64,000 nt of DNA from JANMGV01 sp037440405 (GTDB lineage: Bacteria; Planctomycetota; Planctomycetia; Pirellulales; Pirellulaceae), in the NCBI GenBank assembly GCA_037440405.1, contig JBBIUE010000003.1, positions 1 through 64,000 of the forward strand, given 5' to 3'. Below the pieces are notes generated by a model. It was not told the DNA's origin and made no database searches. It was given only the letters and a program-made list of their open reading frames with translations. Of the stretch, positions 52,659 to 63,148 are shown in pieces (position 1 is the stretch's first letter; the number at the start of each line of letters is the position of its first letter). The translations under genes and the position numbers were made by a program.

Positions 52659-52876
52659 CTTTCGGGCGACTTCTGCTCTTGATCTTTGGGGAGACGGTTC
52701 TCAGATGCGTTCGCATTGGAAGCGCTGACTCGTCCAACAGAGATGGTGCAGAAAATATCGATCCGATTCAAATTGACCGAAGGGCACGCTCCTCGGCCGA
52801 AATAATTGTCGAGATATGGCGTTAGAAAACTTGGCTTGACACTCTGTTTGCTAACCGGATACAGTCTTCAGAAATC

Positions 52877-54085
52877 ATGAACGATTCACGGAAGATTGCT
52901 AGCAAGGTTTATCGGATGACCCGCGGACCAGAGAAGCTTGTCGCCAAGGTTCCCATGTTGGATATTCAGAGGGGGAATCAACCCTTACGATCCGAGTTTC
53001 TCAGCGCAGTCATGTCGGTAATCGACAGTGGCCGGTTCCTGTTTGGAGCCGAAGTCGAATCCCTGGAACATCGGATTGCCGAGTTATGCACGACTCGACA
53101 CGCTGTCGGATGTGCTTCTGGCAGTGACGCACTACTTTTGGCGTTGATGGCACTGAACATACAGCCCGGCGACGAAGTGATCGTTCCCAGCTTCACGTTC
53201 TTTGCAACTGCCAGTTGCATTTCGCGTTTGGGCGCTAGGGTTGTTTTTGCCGACATCGAACCTCGCACTTTCAATATCTGCCCCAAGCACCTTGCCTCGA
53301 AAATCACTTCCAGAACGAAGGCGATCATTCCGGTCCATCTATTTGGTCAATGTGCCTCCATGGATGAGATCATGGCTATCGCCGAGCCCAGAAATATACC
53401 GGTGATTGAAGATGCTGCTCAAGCAATTGGCGCAAGATGGATGGGTCGAGTGGCTGGATCGTGGGGACTGGTTGGCTGCCTCAGTTTCTATCCGACCAAG
53501 AATCTCGGTGGAATGGGAGATGGCGGTATGTTGGTCTGCGAAGATTCGACCCTGGCATCCAAGCTGCGTTTATTAGCGGCGCATGGAATGCAGCCACGTT
53601 ACCATCACCAAGTGATCGGCATCAACTCTCGGTTGGATTCGATACAGGCCGCTGTTCTAGGCGTGAAGATGAACCATTTAGGAGAGTACATCGAAGCGCG
53701 CCAAAGCATCGCCCGACGCTACCGAGAACTCTTCGAATCCCAAGGACTCACGGAGTTTGTTGAACTTCCTTTCGAGGACGAACGATCCTTTCACGTCTGG
53801 AACCAATATGGTGTGCGCGTTCGACATGGATTCCGTGACGGACTTCGCAAACACTTGTCTGATAACGGTGTTGGAAGCGAGATTTACTACCCGATACCGT
53901 TGCATCGGCAAGCATGTTACGTTCATTTAGGGTATCGTGAAGGAAGCTTGCCAGAAACAGAACGCGCGTCCCAAGAAGTACTTCATCTTCCCATTTTTCC
54001 TGAACTCACGGCCGAAGAACAGGAAACAGTCTCATTCCGCATTCGCCGCTTCTTCGTCGATGGCATTTATCGTCGCGCTGCATAG
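52877..54085 (+). CDS. DegT/DnrJ/EryC1 family PLP aminotransferase
   Basis: This ~402-residue PLP enzyme transfers an amino group to a keto-sugar nucleotide; the specific sugar is unknown. VPMLDIQRGNQPLR opens the fold and CASGSDALLLALMAL, PSFTFFATAS and EDAAQAIGARW follow. The catalytic lysine lies in FYPTKNLGGMGDGGM near residue 213. RLDSIQAAVL and YYPIPLHRQACY complete the family pattern. The first ~24 residues are extra to the fold; a later ATG may be used. No other sugar-biosynthesis gene is adjacent. Confidence 0.92.
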   Translation: MNDSRKIASKVYRMTRGPEKLVAKVPMLDIQRGNQPLRSEFLSAVMSVIDSGRFLFGAEVESLEHRIAELCTTRHAVGCASGSDALLLALMALNIQPGDEVIVPSFTFFATASCISRLGARVVFADIEPRTFNICPKHLASKITSRTKAIIPVHLFGQCASMDEIMAIAEPRNIPVIEDAAQAIGARWMGRVAGSWGLVGCLSFYPTKNLGGMGDGGMLVCEDSTLASKLRLLAAHGMQPRYHHQVIGINSRLDSIQAAVLGVKMNHLGEYIEARQSIARRYRELFESQGLTEFVELPFEDERSFHVWNQYGVRVRHGFRDGLRKHLSDNGVGSEIYYPIPLHRQACYVHLGYREGSLPETERASQEVLHLPIFPELTAEEQETVSFRIRRFFVDGIYRRAA

Positions 54086-54170
54086 TCGTTAAAGCCGTTT
54101 AGGCGAGCTGCAAATCGGCATTTCTTGTTCTTGCTTGCGATGCTTAGCGATACCTGACTGGTTGGGGTGC

Positions 54171-55568
54171 TCAGTCTTGACGAGCTGGCAGAGGTAAGGT
54201 CGGATCACCAAAGCACATGAACTTCATCGCCTGGAAAAAGATGCTCGGCGGATACCAATCATCGTTGGGTTGCAATTGTGCCAGTCCTTGGTCGTGAAAG
54301 TAGAATTTCACTGCACCACTCCAGCAATCTCCGAGCCGAGACTGGTGAGATTCCCGATAGGTTTCAGCAAATCCGCCAATCAATCGTAGCCCGCATGGCT
54401 GGCTGCCGGTGTTGCAACCGATGTAAGCTATGGCTCCATGCGGACCATTTCGAAGCAAATATTCACCCAATCCAGTCGGATTGTACTTTCCTGGTTGGTA
54501 GCATTGCGGAGCAGGTGGAGGTTCGCTGAAAACTTCTCCAAAATTTGTTCCAACATGCTCGTTCCCAGAAATGTCGATGTACGGCTCATAAGGCGGGAGC
54601 GTGGAAAAACGCGCCGTTGAACAACCCGCTGAAATGACGATCGGAAGTCGATCATCATTTTGAATGCGATTAAATGCAGATATCGAGAGACACTCTTCCC
54701 AACCGTCATCTCGGCCGTGCCCTGCGTGAACGATGAATCCTGCTCCGGAATTAAATAGCTCGATCAAGTTGCTCTCAGTGGGAGAGAGTATCTTCGTGTC
54801 GCGATTCGGACCATAGAAATAGTTCTTGATGTTCCACGACGTTCCGAGCTTCGAGGCAAAATCCTTCATCGTTGGGCGACTATCGACCCAGCCACCGACA
54901 CTGACGAGGCCTGCGGTCCGATAGCCAGCTTTCGACTCGGCAGTTATTCCGTGTTCGTACTTAATCGACTTCTGAACCATCGACTTGAGTTCTTGGCTAT
55001 TGCTAACAGGCCAACGACCGACCGCTACATCAGGCAGGTAGTCGATGCGATCAAAGTTGATCGGATCGGACTTATTTGCTTCGCCACGAACCTCGCCGAA
55101 GTAAGTTGCGTGAAATCCATCCTGATTGCCGTTCCAGGACTCGAAACTGCCGTCGCTCCTGGCCAAGTCGCTATAGTACAAGTCACTCGGATAGAATGCG
55201 TAGTGGTAGGCAGGTTCGGTCACCCTATCGAGAACCATGTAGCGAATCGGCATGATGTCCCCGTCACCGACCAAAAGAACATAACCAAGCTGCTCATGCT
55301 TCCACTGCTCGTAGAGAAACTTCTTCAACTTCTCTGAGTCGTCAACGCCTGGCACCGCTTGAAGAATCGATTCGAGCTCCACCAATACGGTGGGCATTTG
55401 CTGCCGTTTGAACTCGATGAAATCGACTAGGTCCGGAACTAGCCTCTCAGGAGCAACGACCACGAATTTCTTGGCCATCGAATCTTGACCTGTGACCAGA
55501 CACGCTCCTCGAACGAGCCAAGTGAGGATCAGGATCGTAGTACCAAAATTCCCCAGCCTTGCCTTCAT
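54171..55568 (-). CDS. C25-like (gingipain-type) exported peptidase
   Basis: This ~465-residue protein has a signal peptide (TTILILTWLVRGACLVTG) and a caspase/gingipain-like fold. AHGxG-type histidine (VHAGHGRDDG) and catalytic cysteine (VISAGCSTA) lie ~280 and ~313 residues from the start, in the order seen in C25 peptidases. The preceding block LVGDGDIMPIRY and DYLPDVAVGRWPVSN also matches. ATG 55568 is chosen because the longer frame starts with GTG. Substrate unknown; the C-terminal Ig-like domain of gingipains is absent. Confidence 0.85.
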   Translation of the reverse strand: MKARLGNFGTTILILTWLVRGACLVTGQDSMAKKFVVVAPERLVPDLVDFIEFKRQQMPTVLVELESILQAVPGVDDSEKLKKFLYEQWKHEQLGYVLLVGDGDIMPIRYMVLDRVTEPAYHYAFYPSDLYYSDLARSDGSFESWNGNQDGFHATYFGEVRGEANKSDPINFDRIDYLPDVAVGRWPVSNSQELKSMVQKSIKYEHGITAESKAGYRTAGLVSVGGWVDSRPTMKDFASKLGTSWNIKNYFYGPNRDTKILSPTESNLIELFNSGAGFIVHAGHGRDDGWEECLSISAFNRIQNDDRLPIVISAGCSTARFSTLPPYEPYIDISGNEHVGTNFGEVFSEPPPAPQCYQPGKYNPTGLGEYLLRNGPHGAIAYIGCNTGSQPCGLRLIGGFAETYRESHQSRLGDCWSGAVKFYFHDQGLAQLQPNDDWYPPSIFFQAMKFMCFGDPTLPLPARQD

Positions 55569-55620
55569 CGAACAATGCTTTCTTAGGTGCAAAACCACCG
55601 AGACAATTGCTAGCTTGATC

Positions 55621-57997
55621 CTAGGGCAACCGAAGTTGCGCCCAAAATGGGCGCTGACGGTCGCCTCGCTGACGAACGTCCTCCAGCAACGTCGCGATGT
55701 CCGGATTCACTTTGAACTTCTTGCGGTTGCGAGGCCATGAGACGAGGACTTCCTGTCCAAAATCCAAGGTTTCTGGATCGAACCAAAGGGTGAATCCTTC
55801 CGCCAAGAAGCCTTCGACGTGTACCGACGTTTTTGTGCGCGTCACCTTGGCTTCCATGACTTTGCTGGGCTCGAAGTCCAAAAATGGATTATTGATCTTT
55901 TCCTGGGGAAAAGATGTGATCTCGAGTAGCCAGAAGTAATTGTCTCCAGGACGAGTCGTCTTCACCTGAAACTTGTCAGGCGCGGGGCCACGCACATGCG
56001 AGGCGATACGAAGCCACTGCATGATCCTCGGCAGTTCCTCTTGAAAATGATCTTTGCCACGGCCGCGATACATGGTCACCATGCAGTTCGGATGCGACCG
56101 CACATAATCGTCAAGCAACTCGCCGTTTCGAACAAGCGGATTCTGCGGCCCTTCCATGTCCCCACCAACATAGTAGATGGGAAAGTGCCTTGCATTGTTT
56201 CGATAGTTTTTCGTGTAAGCGGTCGAGTTTCCTGAAATGCAAACCAATCCCGCCCACAAATCTGGGTGCGAAACGGCGATATCCCATGCCGCAGTTCCTC
56301 CCGCTTGATGACCACTGATGAAGATACGGTCGGTGTCTATGCTCGTNNNNNNNNNNNNNCGCATCTCGCAGGCAAACAAGAGCTCGATGGTGTTCGATCT
56401 CGGAGAACTCGTACTCCGATTGTTTGGGTCGCATCCATTCTGGGGCGATGACAATGAATCCGTGTCGGCATGCTTCGCCCAATGGTTGCTTGAAGTTTGG
56501 ATCAAATCGGCCAGTCCACCATTCCAATTCAAGTTCCGAGGGCCAGTACTCGCTTCGCAGAGCTAGAATGCATGGATAGTTGCGATAGGGATCGTATTCC
56601 GGAGGCAGCTGCAACCAATAGGCAACCTGTTCTTCCGAACTACCATTCTTGATAGGAACCTCCATTCGAAACCTTCCTGGAGTTGAATCGTCCAGCGGAG
56701 GCAATGCGATTGGCGGTGGCATGTTCTTGACAATCTTCGCAAGGAGATTGGGAGCACCGGCTTCTTGTCCCCTCAATGCCTCGATGATATCGGAACGCAC
56801 AGCACTGCTGGTCGTCGTCAGAAACTCGAGGACCAACTTGCGAGTCTCCCAAGCGGAGCGAACGGTTGCAATATTGTCCAGGCCAGTTCCACTCCCCAGC
56901 AGCCAGCCGCCGAGGGCGAGAGCCAATCGCTGGTCCGTTGTCAGATTGCGATCGTCCTGCAATCGAAGAAAATCTGCTAAACGAACGATGGTTTCAAAAT
57001 TGACGTGCTGGGACACTTCATTGACCAACGGTGCGAGTTTTTCCCGCAGGTTGGCATCGCCTATTTCGGCGTGCAGTCTGTTGATGGAAGCCACGGCTTC
57101 TTCAATCTGTTGATGATCCTCCTCCACCTTGCGCAATCGACTGGCGACTTTGATCCGAGTCTCGTCGGAAAGCTTCTTTACGTCACAATTTCGCAAGAGC
57201 TGCTCAGCGAGTTGGTGTTGTCCAGCCAACTGACGATTCTGGACTTCGCGAAACATCATTTCTGCCTCGCGTTGATCGATTCCCCGAAGCTGATTTCGTT
57301 GCGATTCCAAGCTTGGCTGTTCACGAATGGCGAGTTCTAAAAACTCACGAGCGTCGCCAAATCGCTCTGCCTCGATGAACATGCTCACGATATCGAGCCA
57401 GTCCTGGGGCTTACCGTTTTCAGCTTTCCGCTTCAGAATCTCAAAAAGCGTTTTCCGTGGGATAGCAGAAAGAGCCAGTCGCATATCCCATACTAACGTT
57501 GACTCCGTCTGAAGGGCATCAACACGAACATAGTGGGCAGATACCTCGGTGATTCCCTGAACGATACTTCGCGGCCCTCGTTGTGTCGTTGTAGTGAAAA
57601 CTCGCCGTCCATAGTCATCGAAAGGGGTGATCGAATTTGAACTGCCCAATACCCCTAAAGCTTGATTTCCTTTCGTCGAAGCTCGTTTGGTTTCGTTGGG
57701 AAGAGTGATGCGTATCGGCTGGAAGGAGAGGGGGACTTGGTTGGCAAGCTTGTTGTTGTGAAAATAGGTGACGCGAAGCTCGTCGTCCACAAAGAGAATC
57801 GGTTTTGCCTGAATCTCGCCGGAGTCTCTACCTGAAGCAAAACCCGATTGATTCAGACTCGCGCGATCACCGACACTTCCCGGTCCAAGTTGCATGCCAT
57901 TCTTCAACAGCACGATGGACTGCTGCGCCATCAAAGGTGGCAGCAGAATCAGCGAGAGCAGGAAGCCAATACCACTTGGGGACAAAAACCGTGCCAT
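55621..57997 (-). CDS. Exported esterase/alpha-beta hydrolase-like protein, broken by a 13-N assembly gap
   Basis: One gene read in two frames across Ns at 56347-56359, which shift the frame by one base; this is probably a gap artefact, not a real frameshift. The start at 57997 is preceded by GGAG; signal peptide FLLSLILLPPLMAQ. A long helical N-terminal half (residues ~130-390) leads to the hydrolase: YWLQLPPEYDPYRNYPCILALR before the gap, then TDRIFISGHQAGGTAAWDIAVSHPDLWAGL after it. The nucleophile elbow reads GHQAG, with Gln where a Ser is expected, so catalysis is doubtful. FPIYYVGGDM and MVTMYRGRGKDHF follow. A structural or regulatory role is as likely as esterase. Confidence 0.75.
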
Positions 57998-58098
57998 CGT
58001 TTGCTCCATCTTATCGAACTGAAGTTGTCCCCTCTTCAGCCGTGTCGCACTTCGAACTCTTGAAACGGAAAAGTCGAATCCCGGACTTCGTTCAGACT

Positions 58099-58758
58099 TT
58101 ACCGACCACCTCCGAAATAACGTTTCAATGCGTGCGAAGCAGCTTCTCTGGAATTTTCGGATTTCGGTTTTGTATCAAATTTTGGCTTGCTCGGTTGCGA
58201 TGTTTCCTTTGAATCCTCAATGCCGGAGTCGCGTGACTCGATCGTTTGGTGAGGATCGATTTTGGAAGTTTCATCGAGAACGAATTGCCGAGTATCGGGA
58301 ACGCGTTCAACCGTGCGATCAATCTGGTCCGCTTCCTCGAGCCAGGAACTCACATCGATCTCCTCGTATCGACTGTCCGTTGAGGCCGAACCTGTCGCAA
58401 CTCGCTCGACCGCGTCCTTGATATCCCTCACCTCAGGACGTTTTGCGCCGCCCAAGCCAACTTCGATTAAGACTTCAAACTCCAAATGACCGACCTTGAG
58501 ATGATCGCCGTTCTTGATGATCTTTGCTTTGTCGGAAGTGACCGGCTTGCCGTTGAGAAGGGTTCCATTGCGACTTTTCAAGTCGAGGACCAGAAGTTTG
58601 CCGTCCTTGATAACGAGGATACAATGCTTGCGACTGACGGATTCACTCTTGGGTCGAAGGTGGCAGGATTCACTACGACCGATCAGGAACTTATCCTGTT
58701 TGATGGCTATTTCTTTTCCTTCGTGTGACCCCGACAGAACCTTTAATTTCACCTGCAT
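58099..58758 (-). CDS. FHA-domain protein
   Basis: This 219-residue protein has an N-terminal FHA domain for phosphothreonine binding: FLIGRSESCHL (~24-34), VSRKHCILVI and KSRNGTLLNGKPV. The remaining ~110 residues are acidic and Ser/Thr-rich with no domain, ending in HALKRYFGGGR. AGAGG lies ahead of the ATG. It may take part in Ser/Thr kinase signalling, but no kinase is next to it. Confidence 0.92.
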   Translation of the reverse strand: MQVKLKVLSGSHEGKEIAIKQDKFLIGRSESCHLRPKSESVSRKHCILVIKDGKLLVLDLKSRNGTLLNGKPVTSDKAKIIKNGDHLKVGHLEFEVLIEVGLGGAKRPEVRDIKDAVERVATGSASTDSRYEEIDVSSWLEEADQIDRTVERVPDTRQFVLDETSKIDPHQTIESRDSGIEDSKETSQPSKPKFDTKPKSENSREAASHALKRYFGGGR

Positions 58759-59010
58759 GTTTTGCCTCTCGTTCGTGTTGATGCATGTTCCACTGCGGAG
58801 CGTTTCGGACTACTCATTCGGTTTGCATCAACCCAGCCAGTACCTGGAACAGTTCACACTTGATCATTCGTCTAGATTCACTGTCAACTTCATCGACCGA
58901 CCATCAACCAATATTGTATCGAATCCATAGGAAAAGCAATAGATTGGTGACGACAAATTCCCTTCAAGCGACTGCAAGGTGAAGAACCTCGCCATTGGAA
59001 GCTTGTTCCG

Positions 59011-59841
59011 TTAACGACGGTGCATCCATTGGGTACTCCCGAATTGGTCTTCATACTTTGCAAGGGTCGGCAATTGTGAACGCAAATCCCCTACAATCGA
59101 TTTCCATCGTACTCCAAGTCCATTCGATAAGCCATCCGAAATTGCATTAAGAAGCAAATTGGCCCAACTCTCCTGAGCAACATGCTCGGTAGAAATCGGG
59201 ATTTTTCCGAGATGAGACATCGGACGCGAAGGTGTCCTATTTTCTAACCTTCTGCTCGCCATTAAGTCTTGGAGCCCCAAGAGATGTGGGGCAAAAGGAC
59301 TAGCCTCCAACAAAAGGCTTCCATGCTGAGACAGAACATCGGCGTAACGCTTTTGTGCACTGCCAAGAATCTTGAACCCATTGGTGACGATATCCTGGGA
59401 ACTTCGCCTTTCAAAGCAAAGAAAGCGATCTTTACCGCAGTCTGAGCCACAATTTTTAGTGCCTGCCACCTCGTGCATACCTATATCAGGGAGAAAGGAT
59501 TGAAGGCATCCGACCACCGCTTGATGGATCAGCCTATACAACCCTTCGTGGTGCCCTTTCCGGCCCGATTCGAGCATTGTCAAGGAATAGGTCAATTCGA
59601 GATGATGTACGATCGCTCCACCGCCCGTTTCGCGCCGAACGACGGGCAAGCCTGAAAGTGCGACTTGGCTCAAAAAATCGGAATAAGTCTGAAAGTAGCC
59701 GAGAGATACGGTGGGAGTGCTCCAGCGGTAGACTCGCAGAAAGCAAACTCGGTTTTCCCGAACGAAATCCACCAGCGCTCTGTCAGCAGCCATGTTGTAT
59801 GGGCCGCTTCCAGGTAGATCGACGATTACGATTCCGTCCAT
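59011..59841 (-). CDS. Lipoate-protein ligase A/LipM-like acyltransferase
   Basis: This 276-residue BPL/LplA/LipB superfamily enzyme transfers lipoyl or octanoyl to apo-proteins such as GcvH. RRETGGGAIVHH near residue 68-79 is the conserved substrate loop. LGSAQKRYADVLSQHGSLLL carries the conserved lysine. It overlaps gcvPB by 16 bases and is the last gene of the glycine cleavage operon. Whether it is a ligase (LplA) or an octanoyltransferase (LipM) is not decided by sequence; the position makes GcvH the expected substrate. Confidence 0.85.
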   Translation of the reverse strand: MDGIVIVDLPGSGPYNMAADRALVDFVRENRVCFLRVYRWSTPTVSLGYFQTYSDFLSQVALSGLPVVRRETGGGAIVHHLELTYSLTMLESGRKGHHEGLYRLIHQAVVGCLQSFLPDIGMHEVAGTKNCGSDCGKDRFLCFERRSSQDIVTNGFKILGSAQKRYADVLSQHGSLLLEASPFAPHLLGLQDLMASRRLENRTPSRPMSHLGKIPISTEHVAQESWANLLLNAISDGLSNGLGVRWKSIVGDLRSQLPTLAKYEDQFGSTQWMHRR

Positions 59842-61280
59842 TTCAAGATCGGCTTTCGAGCTGCGGTGACCTCATCCGGACGACGCACGACCGTGGAATA
59901 GGGAGCTTCGTGGAGCATTTCTGCAGGCTCGCCTGTGATTTGAAAGATTGCTTTGACAAAGGCATCCAGCGTTTCTTTGCTCTCCGTTTCCGTAGGTTCG
60001 ATCATCACCGCTTCCTGCACGGTCAATGGGAAGTAAACTGTGGGAGCGTGGAATCCGTAATCGAGCAAACGCTTTGCTAAGTCCATAGCTGAGATGCCTT
60101 TCTCCTTCTTCAGCGTCGCCGCAGAAGCGACGAACTCATGCATACATCGATCGCCGTGCGGGACCGGAAGTATATGTTTGATCTGGCTCAACAAATAATT
60201 GGCGTGCAAGACAGCATCTTGGCTTGCTTCCTTCAGACCGGCTGCTCCAAGCGTGCGAATGTAGCAGTAGGCTCGAACGAGGACTCCGACATTGCCGAAG
60301 AAGCTTCGAACGCGGCCGATCGATTTGGGTCGATCGTCATCGAGCGAGAAACCGGTATCTGTTTTCACGATGGTCGGCGAGGGAAGGAAGCCTTCCAAAT
60401 CTTTGCGGACGCAGATCGGTCCTGCTCCAGGCCCACCCCCTCCATGCGGCCCGCTAAAGGTCTTATGAGGATTGTAGTGCATCATGTCCGCACCGAAATC
60501 ACCGGGACGTGCGATCCCCAAGATGGCGTTCATGTTCGCTCCATCTAAGTAAATCAAGCCTCCGCAGTCATGAACTATTTTCGCGATCGTATCGATCTGG
60601 TGATCGAATAATCCCAGCGTATTTGGATTCGTGATCATGAAGACGGCGGTCTTGTTCGACACCTTCGCGCGAAGATCGTCGAGGTCGACCAAGCCAGTTG
60701 CGCTGCTCCGGATCGTGATGGTATCCATGCCGACCATACGAGCACTCGCCGGATTGGTTCCATGAGAGGAATCCGGCGCAAGAACAACAGGACGATGCTC
60801 CCCTAGCTCTCGAAAATGGGCTGCCGCAACCATCAATGCAGTCAACTCGCCATGCGCCCCCGCTGCGGGTTGCAAGGAAACGGCCGGCAGCCCGGATATC
60901 TCAGCGAAATAGATCTGCAATTCGTAAAGTAACTGCAAAAGCCCTTGAATCGATTCGTCCGTTTGCATCGGATGAACATCGACGATTCCGGGCAGACCGG
61001 CCAACCGCTCGTTTCGCTTGGGGTTGTACTTCATCGTACAACTTCCGAGAGGATAAAAATGGGTGTCGACCGACATATTCCTGGTCGAGAGATTGGTGAA
61101 ATGCCGCACGACATCTCCTTCGCTCAATTCTGGCAGCGAGGGAGGCTCCTCGGCCAAGACTTCCTGAGGAAGCAACTCATTCAAAGCGACCTCGGGAACG
61201 TCGCAAGGAGGAAGACGGTGCGATCTCCGGCCTGCCTTGGACAATTCAAAGATGAGTTTCGTGGATAGCTCATTACGCAT
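59826..61280 (-). CDS. gcvPB: Glycine dehydrogenase (decarboxylating) subunit 2
   Basis: This 484-residue subunit contains the PLP-binding lysine of the glycine cleavage P-protein in MMHYNPHKTFSGPHGGGG. FYPLGSCTMKYNPKRNE, PAAGAHGELTALM and DSSHGTNPASARMVG are also conserved. It overlaps gcvPA by eight bases, and lipoate ligase overlaps it by 16. Together the two P subunits decarboxylate glycine and load the aminomethyl group onto GcvH. Confidence 0.96.
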   Translation of the reverse strand: MRNELSTKLIFELSKAGRRSHRLPPCDVPEVALNELLPQEVLAEEPPSLPELSEGDVVRHFTNLSTRNMSVDTHFYPLGSCTMKYNPKRNERLAGLPGIVDVHPMQTDESIQGLLQLLYELQIYFAEISGLPAVSLQPAAGAHGELTALMVAAAHFRELGEHRPVVLAPDSSHGTNPASARMVGMDTITIRSSATGLVDLDDLRAKVSNKTAVFMITNPNTLGLFDHQIDTIAKIVHDCGGLIYLDGANMNAILGIARPGDFGADMMHYNPHKTFSGPHGGGGPGAGPICVRKDLEGFLPSPTIVKTDTGFSLDDDRPKSIGRVRSFFGNVGVLVRAYCYIRTLGAAGLKEASQDAVLHANYLLSQIKHILPVPHGDRCMHEFVASAATLKKEKGISAMDLAKRLLDYGFHAPTVYFPLTVQEAVMIEPTETESKETLDAFVKAIFQITGEPAEMLHEAPYSTVVRRPDEVTAARKPILKWTES

Positions 61281-62640
61281 GGATTACAGCCTCGCTGTGA
61301 AGGACTTTCAGGCAGCCAACATAACGATCCATTTCGGACTTGGTTCGCTTTTCGGTGACTGCGACTAACAAGCAATCGCTCAAATTGGGATAATACGGAG
61401 CCAAGGGGATGCCTGCTAGAATTTTCTGTTCAAGCATGGACTCGACGAGATCGTCGACTTGACCAACTCGATCGCGAACGACGAATTCTCGCCATCCCGG
61501 TGACGCGAATGGAATCTCGAAGCGGTCGAGCTCCGCGATCTTGCTTTTGAGATAGGCTGCTTTGTGAGCGCACAATGCAGCAGTCTCCCGTAAACCGTAG
61601 GGACCGAGAAGCGACAAGTAAATGGTCGCACGCAACGCAAAAAGTCCTTGGTTTGTGCAAATGTTGCTAGTTGCCTTATCACGACGGATATGCTGCTCGC
61701 GCGTTTGCAGAGTCAGAACCCAGCAGCGGCGGCCGGTTCGATCTTCCGTTTGGCCAGCGATACGTCCCGGAACTCTCCGTACCAGGGATTCCTTACATGC
61801 GAGAATGCCAAGATACGGGCCGCCGAATTGAAGTGGATTCCCGAGGACTTGCCCCTCGGCGACATAGATATCAGCCCCCCATTTCCTTGGTTGCTTGAAA
61901 ATCCCCAAACTGATCGGGTCGGCAACTCCAACAACCATCACGCCTGCGTCCGCCGCGAGCTTAGCTGCCTGTTCTGCATGCTCAACACATCCAAAAAAGT
62001 TCGGCTGTTGGATGACAATACAGGCGGCAGATGAGTCGATGGATGCACGCCAAGTCTCTAACTCAATGATGCCATCCACGAACGGCAACTCAACCAACTC
62101 ACCGCCAATCCACTGCAAGTAAGTCGCCAGGGACTGGCGATAATGGGGATGTAACGTCGAAGGCACGACGACCCTTTTCCGGCCTTCATTCGCCGCTAAG
62201 CACATAAGCACAGCTTCGACCGTCGCGGATGCCCCATCGTAGAGACTAGCGTTGGAAACATCCATACCCGTCAACTGGCAAATCAATGTCTCATACTCGA
62301 ACATGACCTGCAAATTCCCCTGACTCACTTCGGGTTGATAGGGCGTATACGAAGTGAAGAACTCTCCGCGACTCGCAATGGCATCGACGACTGCGGGAAC
62401 AAAGTGATCGTAGGCTCCACCGCCAAGGAAACAGGTCGAGGAGCTTGCTCCCGCATTCTTGTTTGCAAGGTCTTGCATCCATGTGGTCAGCTCGATTTCG
62501 CTCAAACCGTCAGGAACCTGAAGAGGACGATTGAGCTTAAGATGTTCTGGAACACTTTGAAATAACTCATCGATCGTCGAAGCTCCGATGGCACGGAGCA
62601 TCGATTGCTGATCTTCCTGGGTGGTAAATCGATATGGCAT
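61273..62640 (-). CDS. gcvPA: Glycine dehydrogenase (decarboxylating) subunit 1
   Basis: This 455-residue P-protein subunit contains MPYRFTTQEDQQSMLRAIG at the start, CFLGGGAYDHFVPAVVDAI, SRGEFFTSYTPYQPEVSQG and TSNICTNQGL near the C-terminal part. I chose ATG 62640 since the longer frame (62778) precedes the fold with ~46 unconserved residues and overlaps the end of gcvH. Works with GcvPB. Confidence 0.96.
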   Translation of the reverse strand: MPYRFTTQEDQQSMLRAIGASTIDELFQSVPEHLKLNRPLQVPDGLSEIELTTWMQDLANKNAGASSSTCFLGGGAYDHFVPAVVDAIASRGEFFTSYTPYQPEVSQGNLQVMFEYETLICQLTGMDVSNASLYDGASATVEAVLMCLAANEGRKRVVVPSTLHPHYRQSLATYLQWIGGELVELPFVDGIIELETWRASIDSSAACIVIQQPNFFGCVEHAEQAAKLAADAGVMVVGVADPISLGIFKQPRKWGADIYVAEGQVLGNPLQFGGPYLGILACKESLVRRVPGRIAGQTEDRTGRRCWVLTLQTREQHIRRDKATSNICTNQGLFALRATIYLSLLGPYGLRETAALCAHKAAYLKSKIAELDRFEIPFASPGWREFVVRDRVGQVDDLVESMLEQKILAGIPLAPYYPNLSDCLLVAVTEKRTKSEMDRYVGCLKVLHSEAVIHA

Positions 62641-62725
62641 GCTCAGAATTCTCAAAACACCTGAAGAACTGGGATGGAAATTGCTGTGGACCTGCGATGC
62701 AAAGCCGAAATTGTTCCGAGCGTGA

Positions 62726-63127
62726 TCAATGGGACTCGGCACACTGTTTGGAATAAGACTCAAACGTGAGCAACCCATCGAGTTCGCTTAGATCGCTCAT
62801 TTCTACTTGGATCATCCAGCCTTCGTTGTACGGGTCCCGACTCAAAATCTCCAACTGGTTTGGCAGGCTCTCATTAACCGCAACAACCTGTCCGCTTACT
62901 GGAGAATACAATGGGCTCACCGCTTTGACCGATTCAACTTCCCCAAACTCTTGACCTGCCTGAACGGACGATCCAACTTTGGGGAGCGCCATGAAAACAA
63001 GGTCCGTCAATTGTTCCACGGCAAATGCCGATATGCCGATCACCGCGATGTTCTTGCCGCCGTCCTGAATCGCGTGAGCCCACTCATGAGTTGGGCAATA
63101 TCTCAATTCCGATGGTTGGATGGTCAT
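62726..63127 (-). CDS. gcvH: Glycine cleavage system H protein
   Basis: This 133-residue lipoyl carrier shuttles the aminomethyl group between the P and T proteins. The lipoylated lysine is Lys 68 in GEVESVKAVSPLYSP. YNEGWMIQVEMSD is the conserved C-terminal block. AGGAGAG lies before the ATG. Twenty-one bases separate it from gcvT upstream. Confidence 0.97.
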   Translation of the reverse strand: MTIQPSELRYCPTHEWAHAIQDGGKNIAVIGISAFAVEQLTDLVFMALPKVGSSVQAGQEFGEVESVKAVSPLYSPVSGQVVAVNESLPNQLEILSRDPYNEGWMIQVEMSDLSELDGLLTFESYSKQCAESH

Positions 63128-63148
63128 GAAATCTCTCCTAAATAAAGC

